Shown: positions 1 to 6,674, counted from the stretch's first letter. The stretch is DNA of 11,518 nt from a bacterium (GCA_017444705.1 JAFSWA010000006.1:1-11518); one strand, 5' to 3'. Notes: generated by a model not told the origin, from the sequence alone. Numbers and translations are program-made.

Positions 1-171
1 ATACCCGCATATTCTAATTGGGGGAAGATGATATTGCAAAATGCTGACCATGTTGCAACACTGCCTGAAGATTTGAATAGAGATTTTTATTGTACGACTG
101 ATACTTATTTTGGAAGAAAAGGATTTTCCTGTGCACAAAGAATTTTGGGTAACGGGAAAATTGATTATTAA
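1..171 (+). CDS. Partial CDS (5' end outside window): probable pilin-like protein C-terminus
   Basis: An open frame runs from the first base to a TAA at 169-171 and gives 56 residues with a convincing, non-repetitive composition. The start lies to the left of the window; the ATG at 28 is internal to the open frame and has no Shine-Dalgarno sequence. The visible end contains two cysteines about 13 residues apart and closes with CAQRILGNGKIDY. As I recall, prepilin-type (N-terminal methylation) proteins of Gastranaerophilales often end in a similar Cys-x-x-x-(I/V)-x-x-x-G-K-(I/M)-x-Y tail, often with a disulfide-sized cysteine pair. The N-terminal methylation motif that would prove this lies outside the window. 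A hairpin followed by T5 begins about 30 bases after the stop, which supports a real gene ending here. Function is inference; that it is coding is more secure. Confidence 0.5.
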   Translation: MPAYSNWGKMILQNADHVATLPEDLNRDFYCTTDTYFGRKGFSCAQRILGNGKIDY

Positions 172-201
172 TACATGGGTACACTTGACCCTCAAGTCGT
201 A

Positions 202-237
202 GTTTACGGTAAATTCGTAATTTACTGTATACTTTTT
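202..237 (+). terminator. Likely Rho-independent terminator of the partial + strand gene
   Basis: Bases 202-215 pair with 219-232 around a 3-base loop (cgt), giving a 14-position stem with one mismatch and one G-T wobble. The run TTTTT follows at 233-237. The stem is AT-rich, so it may be weak. A second small perfect hairpin (ACTTGA-ccc-TCAAGT, 183-197) lies just before it. The position, 30 bases past the TAA at 171, fits termination of the truncated gene. Confidence 0.5.
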
Positions 238-300
238 GGATTGCCACGAGGCGGCGGCTTTTATATTCTGCAAAGCAAAGCCGCCGCCTCTCGCAATGAC
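238..300. repeat. GC-rich palindromic repeat (REP/MITE-like, GTCATTGCGAG family)
   Basis: A perfect 14-bp inverted repeat (248-261 GAGGCGGCGGCTTT and 277-290) encloses a 15-base loop. Beyond a small internal bulge the pairing resumes for 5 more bases (ATTGC 240-244 with GCAAT 293-297). Read on the - strand the element begins GTCATTGCGAG and ends near CAATCC. From memory, these termini are typical of short interspersed palindromic repeats found in many bacterial genomes. It is far richer in GC than its surroundings, which suggests an inserted non-coding element. Neither strand has a T-run after the stem, so it is not a classical terminator. Copy number cannot be judged from this window. Confidence 0.6.
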
Positions 301-521
301 ATGTTAGTAAAATTAAAGTCAAGACATATATTTTAAACCATATTTTTCAACTATATCCTTATATAATACATATTTGATATAATTTATCTCAGACAGTAGT
401 ACCCTTTGCAAAGAGTTTGTTGGTTGTTCATACTTGAATCTCTAAAAATCAGACAAAGTAAAAAGTCGGTTTTAGAGTTTCTGCTCACTAAATAGATAGC
501 TTTTTATATGATTATTATATT

Positions 522-1514
522 TTATACTGATTTAAAACGGTCGATAAATTTTGGCAAGACTTCAAATACATCACCGACAATTCCGTAGTCTGCGTTTTTG
601 AAAATCGGAGCATTCGGGTCAGAATTAATTGCGATTATCTTATCTGACATATTCATCCCGACCAAATGCTGAATAGCTCCCGCAATTCCGCAAGCAATAT
701 AAAGCTTCGGGGTTACGGTTTTACCCGTTTGCCCTATTTGAACCGAAACATCTGCAAGCCCGGCTTCGACAGCTTTTCTTGAAGCCCCGACTTGCCCTCC
801 CAGAATATCCGCAAACTTTTTAAGAAGTTCAAATCCTTCTTTATTCTTCATTCCCATTCCGCCGGCTACAACAATTTCTGCATCAACAATATTTTGTCCG
901 TCATTTGCTTCAAACGGTTTAAAATCAATAATTTCGACCAAATCAGCTATATCATTAGTCAGATAAAATCTTTCTTCAATCTCAATATTTGCGGGTTCTG
1001 CGACTTCTATTGCCTTAAATACATTAGCTCTTGCTGTTGCCATTTGGGTTTGACTTTTTGATAAAATAGTTGCCATCAAACTTCCGCCAAAAGTCGGTCT
1101 TGTTGATGCAAGCTGACCTTTTTCATTTATATCAAACTCCGTGCAATCCGCCGTAAGTCCAAAATTTAAACGAGCTGCGACTTTTGGTGCCAAATCTCTG
1201 CCCAGCCTTGTCGCCGGAAAAAGCATAATTTCGGGTTGAATTTCATTTACTATATTACAAACGGCGTTTGTGTACAATTCGCTTGAATACCGCTCATAAC
1301 GGTCATCTTTTACAAGATAAACTTTATTAAATCCGTATTTTGAAAGAGAATTTACAATTTCAGAATAATCTGCGTGTTTATTTACAATAACTGCACTAAC
1401 TTTTGCGTTATCGAGTTTTTGAGATAATTCTTTTGCTTTTGTCCCGAGTTCAAAAACTACTTTTGCAATATTAAAATTCGGCGTTAATTCCGAGAATACA
1501 AGAATTTCTTTCAT
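522..1514 (-). CDS. etfA: Electron transfer flavoprotein alpha subunit (EtfA/FixB)
   Basis: 330 residues, normal for EtfA. With EtfB it forms a cytoplasmic FAD (and AMP or second FAD) heterodimer that passes electrons between dehydrogenases and quinone or ferredoxin partners. The C-terminal FAD-binding domain is intact: VGASR (242-246), the QIGQTGKTVTPK stretch (259-270), IAGAIQH (277-283) and NADYGIVGD (307-315). The N-terminal half carries TADCTEFD (121-128) and TRPTFGGSLMATI (138-150). These resemble anaerobe-type EtfA, including electron-bifurcating ones, more than the mitochondrial type; that subtype is inference. Last gene of the operon. Its ATG overlaps the etfB stop (ATGA), and an AAAGGGGG Shine-Dalgarno lies 6 bases upstream. 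No acyl-CoA dehydrogenase, ferredoxin or quinone reductase partner is encoded nearby. Confidence 0.95.
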   Translation of the reverse strand: MKEILVFSELTPNFNIAKVVFELGTKAKELSQKLDNAKVSAVIVNKHADYSEIVNSLSKYGFNKVYLVKDDRYERYSSELYTNAVCNIVNEIQPEIMLFPATRLGRDLAPKVAARLNFGLTADCTEFDINEKGQLASTRPTFGGSLMATILSKSQTQMATARANVFKAIEVAEPANIEIEERFYLTNDIADLVEIIDFKPFEANDGQNIVDAEIVVAGGMGMKNKEGFELLKKFADILGGQVGASRKAVEAGLADVSVQIGQTGKTVTPKLYIACGIAGAIQHLVGMNMSDKIIAINSDPNAPIFKNADYGIVGDVFEVLPKFIDRFKSV

Positions 1515-2278
1515 TCTTGACCCCCTTTCAAAATCTGTACCATGTCTTCAACTGAAATAAATTGTACATTATGTTCCGTTTGAGGTCGAAAAGCCTTACT
1601 GACATATGTGGGTGAACCCTTTAATCCGATTGAATCTTCATTAATTTCAAGTGATTCAAAATCTATTTGAGAAATTTCTTTTTGTTGTGCATAAATATAT
1701 CCGCCTATTTTGGCACTTCTTATATTGTAATCACCTTTTTGAATGCAAATAAGGGCCGGCAGTTTTACTTTTAGGGTTTCAATTCCGTAGTCAGTTTCTT
1801 TTTCCGCAGTGATTTCATTGTCAATTATACTTATAATTTTTCTGACATAAGTAATCTGCGGTAAATTTAGATTTTCCGCAAGCATCGGACCTGTTTGGGC
1901 TGTATCACCGTCTGTGGCAAACTGTCCGCATATAATCAAATCAAAATCCGAAAAATTTTTTTTGATTGCCGTAGCAATAGTTTTTGAAGTCGCTATTGTA
2001 TCCGCTGCTGCAAATTTTTTGTCACATATAATTGAAGCTTCATCGCAACCAAGTGCCAATGCTTCTTTCAGAGAGTTCTCTGCCTGCTTAGGTCCCATAG
2101 AAATTACTCTTATTGAAACATTTTTCAATTCATCTTTTATTTGCAATGCCGTTTCAAGTGCAAACTCATCAAAAGGGTTTATTACACTATCCATTCCCTT
2201 TCGTTGAAGTGTATTATTCTTTGTCCATTTTATATCTGCCGTATCCGGCACCTGTTTTATACAAACAATTATTTTCAT
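1511..2278 (-). CDS. etfB: Electron transfer flavoprotein beta subunit (EtfB/FixA)
   Basis: 255 residues, full length. Recognised by the N-terminal KQVPDT (8-13), NPFDEFALE (34-42), SMGP (60-63), FAAADTIATS (89-98) and the CGQFATDGDTAQTGP signature (117-131), which shapes the nucleotide/flavin site. The order etfB-etfA is the usual one. Both ends are translationally coupled: the ATG overlaps the rpe TGA by four bases (2275-2278), and its own TGA overlaps the etfA ATG (1511-1514). The Shine-Dalgarno is weak (GAGAG about 7 bases upstream), so coupling to rpe translation probably matters. The C-terminal SPTYVSKAF resembles the conserved segment near the end of anaerobe-type EtfB proteins, consistent with the EtfA subtype reading. 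Confidence 0.95.
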   Translation of the reverse strand: MKIIVCIKQVPDTADIKWTKNNTLQRKGMDSVINPFDEFALETALQIKDELKNVSIRVISMGPKQAENSLKEALALGCDEASIICDKKFAAADTIATSKTIATAIKKNFSDFDLIICGQFATDGDTAQTGPMLAENLNLPQITYVRKIISIIDNEITAEKETDYGIETLKVKLPALICIQKGDYNIRSAKIGGYIYAQQKEISQIDFESLEINEDSIGLKGSPTYVSKAFRPQTEHNVQFISVEDMVQILKGGQE

Positions 2279-2913
2279 CTTAAACTCTCTATTGCCTTTT
2301 TAGTATCTTGTGCTTTATAAATATAATTCCCTGAAACCAATGCATTTGCCCCATAGTCTTTACAAATTTTTGCCGTTTCAGAGTTTATTCCGCCATCAAC
2401 CTCGATAATAAGATTATCAGACGCATTTTCTCTGATTTTTTTTATTTTTAAAGCACATTCATTCATAAATTTTTGTCCGCCAAAACCGGGTTCTACTGTC
2501 ATTACAAGCACCAAATCAAGCTCGTTTATATATGGTAAAATTGCCTCAGCCTCAGTTTTTGGCTTAATTGAAATTCCTGCTTTAATACCTTTTTCCTTAA
2601 TCTTTGAGATTAAATCAAACGGATTTTCAACGGTTTCATAATGAAAAGTTATAATATCACTTCCCGCCGAAATAAAATCATCAAGGTATTTTTCAGGGTT
2701 TTCTATCATTAAATGAACATCTAATGGCAGAGTTGTAATCTTTCTGATACATTTAACAACGGGAGCACCGATAGTTAGATTCGGTACAAAATGCCCGTCC
2801 ATAACATCAACGTGAATCCAATCCGCACCGGAATTTTCCACTTTTTCTATTTCTTCTTTTAAACAAGAAAAATCGGCCGATAAAATTGAAGGAGCAACAA
2901 TAATTTTATTCAT
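2275..2913 (-). CDS. rpe: Ribulose-phosphate 3-epimerase
   Basis: 212 residues from the chosen ATG at 2913, the normal size for this TIM-barrel enzyme, which interconverts ribulose 5-phosphate and xylulose 5-phosphate. Visible motifs: IVAPSILSADF (5-15), HVDVMDGHFVPN (34-45), LDVHLMI (64-70), VEPGFGGQKF (140-149), EVDGGIN (171-177) and ALVSGNYIY (191-199). The metal ligands and acid/base residues H34, D36, H67 and D173 are all present. The frame is open further upstream to an ATG at 3072, but that extension lies inside rnc and matches nothing in the family. The ATG at 2913 begins exactly at the family N-terminus and has AAGGAG 6 bases upstream. It overlaps the rnc stop by 8 bases and the etfB start by 4. 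Confidence 0.96.
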   Translation of the reverse strand: MNKIIVAPSILSADFSCLKEEIEKVENSGADWIHVDVMDGHFVPNLTIGAPVVKCIRKITTLPLDVHLMIENPEKYLDDFISAGSDIITFHYETVENPFDLISKIKEKGIKAGISIKPKTEAEAILPYINELDLVLVMTVEPGFGGQKFMNECALKIKKIRENASDNLIIEVDGGINSETAKICKDYGANALVSGNYIYKAQDTKKAIESLR

Positions 2914-3616
2914 CTTTTTCTCCTTTAAAAATTCCAAGTTTTTCACATGCTGATTTTGCCGCATCCTGTTGTGCATCCCGTTTTGTTTTTCCGGAACCGT
3001 TTGCCAAAATATTGCCTCTGTAAAAGATTTCATAATAAAAAGTTTTATTATGAGCTTTCCCTTTTTCCTCAATCAACTTATATTCGGGCAAATCTTTATT
3101 TAAACCTTGTGTATATTCCTGTAAAACAGCTTTTGCATTATATGTATCAAGATGTTCATCCACATTTTCAATAACATCTTTAAAAATATACTTTATTAGA
3201 CTCATTACTTTGTTTAGCCCGCAAGAAAGATAAACCGCCCCGAAAATTGCCTCCATAACGCAAGCAATAACACTTTCTTTATCCTGCCCGTGGTCTTTTT
3301 TTTCGCTTTTGCCGACAATTATTAATTCACTAATATTTATTTCTTTGCCCAGTTTTGCCAGCATTGAATCAGCGACCAATATCCCTCTGATTTTGGTCAT
3401 TCGGCCTTCTTCATAATCAGGATATTTTTTGTACAAAATATCACTCATTGTAAGTTTCAAAACAGAATCACCCAAAAATTCAAGTCGTTCATAATTCTGT
3501 TCATCTCCGTTTTCAAAAGTAACCGAACTGTGTGTCAGTGCCGTTTTTAACAAATCGGGTTTAACTTTTATATTTAATTCATCAAATATTTTGTGTAATT
3601 TGCTATACTGCAACAT
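2906..3616 (-). CDS. rnc: Ribonuclease III
   Basis: 236 residues, full length. The N-terminal endonuclease domain (about 1-155) shows the signature YERLEFLGDSVL (42-53), EEGRMTKIR (69-77) and EAIFGAVYL (122-130). A C-terminal double-stranded RNA-binding domain (about 160-230) ends in KTKRDAQQDAAKSACEKLGI. The enzyme cuts double-stranded RNA in rRNA and mRNA maturation. Mapped on E. coli numbering, E41, D45, E65 and E117 correspond to E46, D50, E70 and E122. The position of E. coli D114, a conserved metal-site Asp, is Cys119 here (codon TGC at 3260-3262). The start overlaps the end of cdsA by 14 bases, and only a weak GGAA lies upstream, so translation is probably coupled. Its stop overlaps the rpe start. 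Confidence 0.95.
   Translation of the reverse strand: MLQYSKLHKIFDELNIKVKPDLLKTALTHSSVTFENGDEQNYERLEFLGDSVLKLTMSDILYKKYPDYEEGRMTKIRGILVADSMLAKLGKEINISELIIVGKSEKKDHGQDKESVIACVMEAIFGAVYLSCGLNKVMSLIKYIFKDVIENVDEHLDTYNAKAVLQEYTQGLNKDLPEYKLIEEKGKAHNKTFYYEIFYRGNILANGSGKTKRDAQQDAAKSACEKLGIFKGEKDE
2920..2925 (-). promoter_or_regulatory. Ribosome binding site fixing the rpe start
   Basis: AAGGAG (on the - strand) lies 6 bases before the ATG at 2911-2913, within the last codons of rnc. It decides for the 212-residue rpe product over the 53-residue longer reading from 3072. Confidence 0.85.
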
Positions 3617-4502
3617 TGAACAATTCCAAAATTTGTTTTATAAAACCGTAATCATTGCGAATTACAAAATAATTAATATAATAATATACCGCAGGAGCCG
3701 CAAAGATATACCCGTCAACTCTGTCCAAAAAACCGCCGTGTCCGGGAATTGAAACCCCTGAATCTTTTACTCCCGCATCACGTTTCATCAAAGATTCTGA
3801 TAAATCACCAATTTGTGCAAAAACAGTTGTAACAAGAGCTATCATAATTGTATGAATAATTGATAATCCCGTAAACCAACCAATAGATAAACAAACTATT
3901 ATTGAAGAAATTCCTCCGCCAATAGCCCCTTCGACAGTTTTGTTCGGGCTTATCACCGGTGCCAACTTTCTTTTGCCCAAATTCTTACCAAAGTAAAAAC
4001 CGCCGACATCAGTTGCCAAAACCCCAAAAAAGTACATTAACAGATAAACTATACCATTATTTGTTTCAAAATTTAAAAAGCCCAATGTACTTGAATCAAT
4101 TTGTCTTAGAAGTATCATGTGTGCCGGCAGCCAGCCTGTATATAAAAAACCGAGTGCCGTTGTTGCTACATTACCAATATATGGTTGACGACCTCTAAAA
4201 ATAACCGACATAAATGAAAATGCAGTTCCCAAATATATTATAAACGGAATAAAATTCCACAGTTTCAAACTTGCCGCAGTTAATATCAAAAGCCCTATAA
4301 TAGACATTACTGTTTTAAAAGGATAAAACCCTTTATTGTTAAGGATTTTTGTATATTCGAAATTTCCTATTGTAGATATTACCCCTATTAAAATCAACAG
4401 CGGAAGCCCACCGAATACAAAACATCCGAAGCAAATCCATCCTATTACGAATGCACTCAGAGTCCGTTTTATCATATTCATTGCATCGGCGGACAATTTC
4501 AT
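3603..4502 (-). CDS. cdsA: Phosphatidate cytidylyltransferase (CDP-diglyceride synthase)
   Basis: 299 residues. Integral membrane enzyme making CDP-diacylglycerol from CTP and phosphatidic acid, the branch point of phospholipid synthesis. The C-terminal family signature is complete: S237-x-M-K-R-x4-K246-D247, then PGHGGFLDRVDG (253-264). The conserved SPNKTVEG lies at 185-192. Several hydrophobic spans (about 14-48, 65-100, 112-135, 150-172, 195-232, 262-282) fit a polytopic protein. The ATG used overlaps the frr stop as TAATG; ATGs at codons 8 and 10 are alternatives but have no better ribosome site. In many bacteria uppS sits between frr and cdsA; here it is absent, and frr and cdsA are directly fused at TAATG. 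Confidence 0.95.
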   Translation of the reverse strand: MKLSADAMNMIKRTLSAFVIGWICFGCFVFGGLPLLILIGVISTIGNFEYTKILNNKGFYPFKTVMSIIGLLILTAASLKLWNFIPFIIYLGTAFSFMSVIFRGRQPYIGNVATTALGFLYTGWLPAHMILLRQIDSSTLGFLNFETNNGIVYLLMYFFGVLATDVGGFYFGKNLGKRKLAPVISPNKTVEGAIGGGISSIIVCLSIGWFTGLSIIHTIMIALVTTVFAQIGDLSESLMKRDAGVKDSGVSIPGHGGFLDRVDGYIFAAPAVYYYINYFVIRNDYGFIKQILELFNVAV

Positions 4503-5062
4503 TATACCGTCATAACCTCTTTTTCTTTTTCTTCAACAAGTTTTTCAATAATACCGATATATTTATCCGTTAACTTTTGTATTTCATCTTGGCTGTCTTT
4601 TACAGCATCTTCGGGCATATTTTCTTCTTTCTCCAATTTCTTTAAATCATCGACCATATCACGACGAATATTTCTTATTACAACTTTTGATTCTTCACCG
4701 AATTTTTTAACATCTTTTGTTGTTTCTCTTCTTTTTTCTTCCGTCAGAGGCGGAAAAGTCAAACGAATAACCATTCCGTCAGAATTAGGCTGAACACCCA
4801 AATCTACTTTAATAAGAGCTTTTTCTATTTCTTTAATTATTGTTTTGTCATAAGGATTAATTACAAGAGTTGTACCTTCCTGAACGGAAACCTGCGACAT
4901 TTGTCTTAACGGGGTTGGAGCTCCGTAGTAATCAACCAAAACTTTATCCAAAATAATAGGATTAGCTCTGCCTGTTCTTACTCCGCCCAATTCTTTTTTA
5001 AGCTGATTTATAGCCTTTTCCATTTTTTCTTCACCAAATAAAAATAATTCATCTGTTGACAT
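4502..5062 (-). CDS. frr: Ribosome recycling factor
   Basis: 186 residues, against the usual 185. With EF-G it splits the post-termination ribosome in the cytoplasm. Visible signatures: RTGRANP (29-35), YYGAPTPL (45-52), NPYDK (69-73) and NSDGMVIRLTFPPLTEEKR (93-111). These are followed by the long charged helices of domain I (about 112-183, many Glu/Lys/Arg). Start supported by a strong AAAGGAGG 4 bases upstream, which begins in the pyrH stop codon region. pyrH ends 10 bases before it. The pyrH-frr-cdsA order is widely conserved. Confidence 0.97.
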   Translation of the reverse strand: MSTDELFLFGEEKMEKAINQLKKELGGVRTGRANPIILDKVLVDYYGAPTPLRQMSQVSVQEGTTLVINPYDKTIIKEIEKALIKVDLGVQPNSDGMVIRLTFPPLTEEKRRETTKDVKKFGEESKVVIRNIRRDMVDDLKKLEKEENMPEDAVKDSQDEIQKLTDKYIGIIEKLVEEKEKEVMTV

Positions 5063-5066
5063 ATAT

Positions 5067-5074
5067 CCTCCTTT
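5067..5074 (-). promoter_or_regulatory. Strong ribosome binding site of frr
   Basis: AAAGGAGG on the - strand overlaps the pyrH TAA and ends 4 bases before the frr ATG. It is the most canonical Shine-Dalgarno of the operon, consistent with high frr translation. Confidence 0.85.
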
Positions 5075-5804
5075 ATTTGCTTACCGTAGTACCTATTTTT
5101 TTACCTTTTAAAATTTCACAAATTGCACCTTCTTTTGCAAAATCAAAAACAATAATCGGTATCTCATTTTGCTTGCATAAAGCACAGGCTGCCGTGTCCA
5201 TGACTTTTAATCCTTTGATTATTATATCATCATAGGTAATTTTTTCATATTTTTTAGCTTTTGGGTTAGTTCTCGGGTCATCTGAATATACTCCGTCAAC
5301 TTTGTTTTTTGCCATTAAAATAACCTCTGCATCAACTTCGGATGCTTTTAGTGCTGACGCAGTATCCGTTGTAAAAAACGGGTTTCCGGTACCTGCCGCA
5401 AAAATGACAACCCTGTCTTTTTCCAAATGTCTTATTGCTTTAAATCGTATATAAGGTTCTGCAATTTTATTAATATCAATAGCCGACTGAACTCTGCACG
5501 GAACATCGATTTTCCTTAACGCACTTTGAAGTGCAATTGCGTTCATAACGGTAGCAAGCATACCTACATAATCTCCGCTTGCCTGATCCATTCCGAGTTT
5601 TGAGGAGTTTTTCATTCCTCTGAAAATATTCCCTCCGCCGACAACGACTCCAATTTGAGCACCAAGTGCCTTAGCTTTTTTGATTTCGTTTGCTATCATT
5701 TCAACCGGTTCGGGTGCAATACCGAAATCTTGTGTTCCCATCAGTGCTTCACCGCTGATTTTTAACAATATTCTTTTGTATTTTAAATTTATTTTTCTAT
5801 CCAT
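5073..5804 (-). CDS. pyrH: Uridylate kinase (UMP kinase)
   Basis: 243 residues, full length for the bacterial hexameric UMP kinase of the amino acid kinase fold, which makes UDP from UMP for pyrimidine nucleotide synthesis. Motifs: RILLKISGEAL (11-21), VVVGGGNIFRG (53-63), DYVGMLATVMNA (78-89), AAGTGNPFFTTDTA (136-149) and KVDGVYSDDPRTNPKAK (168-184). Start supported by AGAGGAA 8 bases upstream, which overlaps the surE TAG stop; the genes are 11 bases apart. The usual upstream neighbours rpsB and tsf are replaced here by surE. Confidence 0.97.
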   Translation of the reverse strand: MDRKINLKYKRILLKISGEALMGTQDFGIAPEPVEMIANEIKKAKALGAQIGVVVGGGNIFRGMKNSSKLGMDQASGDYVGMLATVMNAIALQSALRKIDVPCRVQSAIDINKIAEPYIRFKAIRHLEKDRVVIFAAGTGNPFFTTDTASALKASEVDAEVILMAKNKVDGVYSDDPRTNPKAKKYEKITYDDIIIKGLKVMDTAACALCKQNEIPIIVFDFAKEGAICEILKGKKIGTTVSK

Positions 5805-5815
5805 TTGTAATTCCT

Positions 5816-6613
5816 CTACTCAAACCAACCGTCAAAAAACTTTCCGCTAAAAGTTTTTCTTAATAGCGGTTCAGCTTCTCTGTTTGTTAAATCAAACGAA
5901 ACAGGAGTAATAGAAATCATACTTTCTCTTATTGCTTCTATATCGCAATTAGGATGTAGGGCTTCTGAACCTATTAATTCACCTGCAAGCCAATAATATG
6001 TTTTTCCTCTCGGATCGGTTCTTTTTTCATATTCGTTGGTAAACATTTTTGACCCTAATTCCGTAATTTTTACCCCTGCTATGTCCGCCAGTTCCAGTGC
6101 GGGAAAATTAATATTTAATATTGATTTTTGAGGGAAACTGATGCCCTTTAATGATTTAATAAATTTTGCCATAAATTGTGCAGCCGAAACAAAATCTTCC
6201 GGTTCGCAACTTGTTGAGCATAGTGATGTTGCAATTCCGGGGTATCCGAGCATTGCACCCTCTAAGGCACAACTTACTGTTCCCGAATATAAAATATCAG
6301 AACCTAAGTTGGGACCATGGTTAATTCCCGAAATTATAAAATCGGGTTTTTCGTCATCGGCTAAAATTGCACTGACGGCAATTTTAACACAATCTCCGGG
6401 AGTACCGGTTGTAACCCAATTCCTTTTTGCTCCGAACTTCGGCTCTAATTCCTCCACTCTGAGAGGTGTATGTAATGTTAGTGAATGCCCTGCCGCTGAA
6501 CGCTCTCTGTCAGGAGCAACGACATAAACATCATTTTCTTCTGCCAAAGCCATTGTCAGTGCGGTAATTCCGTTTGCCATTAAACCATCGTCATTTGAAA
6601 TTAAAATGTTCAT
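5816..6613 (-). CDS. surE: 5'-nucleotidase SurE
   Basis: 265 residues, typical length. Metal-dependent phosphatase of 5'- and 3'-nucleotides, cytoplasmic. The N-terminus MNILISNDDG carries the metal ligands D8 and D9. APDRERSAAGHS (33-44) contains S39, and SGINHGPNLGSD (95-106) contains N98, matching the four-residue metal site of characterised SurE. TPGDCVKIA (71-79) and LYSGTVSCALEGA are also family-typical. Start supported by AGAGGA 5 bases upstream. First gene of the eight-gene operon, preceded by a promoter with TTGTAA and TATAAT boxes. Pairing surE with pyrH puts a nucleotide phosphatase and a nucleotide kinase in one transcript. Confidence 0.96.
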   Translation of the reverse strand: MNILISNDDGLMANGITALTMALAEENDVYVVAPDRERSAAGHSLTLHTPLRVEELEPKFGAKRNWVTTGTPGDCVKIAVSAILADDEKPDFIISGINHGPNLGSDILYSGTVSCALEGAMLGYPGIATSLCSTSCEPEDFVSAAQFMAKFIKSLKGISFPQKSILNINFPALELADIAGVKITELGSKMFTNEYEKRTDPRGKTYYWLAGELIGSEALHPNCDIEAIRESMISITPVSFDLTNREAEPLLRKTFSGKFFDGWFE

Positions 6614-6622
6614 AAAAATCCT

Positions 6623-6670
6623 CTTGTAATAACTGTTTTAATTATACAGTTATAATAGAATTATTACAAG
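6623..6670. repeat. Nested inverted repeats around the surE promoter
   Basis: The outer arms are perfect 10-mers, CTTGTAATAA (6623-6632) and TTATTACAAG (6661-6670), 28 bases apart. The inner arms are perfect 8-mers, ATAACTGT (6629-6636) and ACAGTTAT (6646-6653), 9 bases apart. The left arms overlap each other, so the two pairings compete in part. The outer right arm covers the -35 box, the inner spacer covers most of the -10 box, and the outer left arm touches the surE ribosome site (6619-6624). This could be an operator, an RNA switch in read-through transcripts, or a terminator of the preceding gene. Confidence 0.6.
6641..6669 (-). promoter_or_regulatory. Sigma-70-type promoter of the surE operon
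   Basis: On the - strand, TTGTAA (6669-6664) is followed by exactly 17 bases and then a consensus TATAAT (6646-6641). The start of transcription would be near 6634, giving a leader of about 20 bases before the surE ATG that still contains the Shine-Dalgarno. It lies in the 61-base gap between the upstream dehydrogenase and surE. Predicted only. Confidence 0.7.
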
Positions 6671-6674
6671 TTTT

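Larger units (their letters stand above)
172..521. other. Gene-free region between convergent genes
   Basis: This 350-base stretch separates the + strand gene ending at 171 from etfA ending at 522. It holds the hairpin terminator (202-237) and the palindromic repeat (238-300). The rest, 301-521, is very AT-rich with stop codons in all frames. It contains TATAAT strings at 362-367 and 378-383, with no gene downstream on that strand. It also has a weak dyad (CTCTAAAA 440-447 with TTTTAGAG 470-477, loop of 22) that could be a degraded terminator for etfA. I see no tRNA cloverleaf or other RNA gene. Confidence 0.7.

Noticed and set aside
238..300. The GC-rich palindrome as a Rho-independent terminator
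   Set aside because: There is no T-run after the stem on either strand, and a separate hairpin with T5 lies just before it.
14..322. A 102-residue open frame on the - strand across the pilin-like gene end and the palindromic repeat
   Set aside because: It is antisense to a better frame, crosses the terminator and the repeat, has an Arg/Lys/Tyr-rich composition unlike a real protein, and shows no family motif.
440..477. A dyad CTCTAAAA/TTTTAGAG as the etfA terminator
   Set aside because: Only 8 bp of pairing, a loop of 22 bases and no T-tract on the - strand; too weak to list as a feature.
301..521. A possible tRNA or small RNA in the gene-free region
   Set aside because: No cloverleaf arms, T-loop sequence or conserved CCA-side pairing could be found; TATAAT strings alone are expected in such AT-rich DNA.
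2914..3072. A 53-residue N-terminal extension of rpe
   Set aside because: It lies fully within rnc in another frame, matches nothing expected of the epimerase, and a good ribosome site marks the ATG at 2913.
6141..6527. A 128-residue open frame on the + strand opposite surE
   Set aside because: It is the mirror of a strongly conserved coding region and has no ribosome site or recognisable motif.
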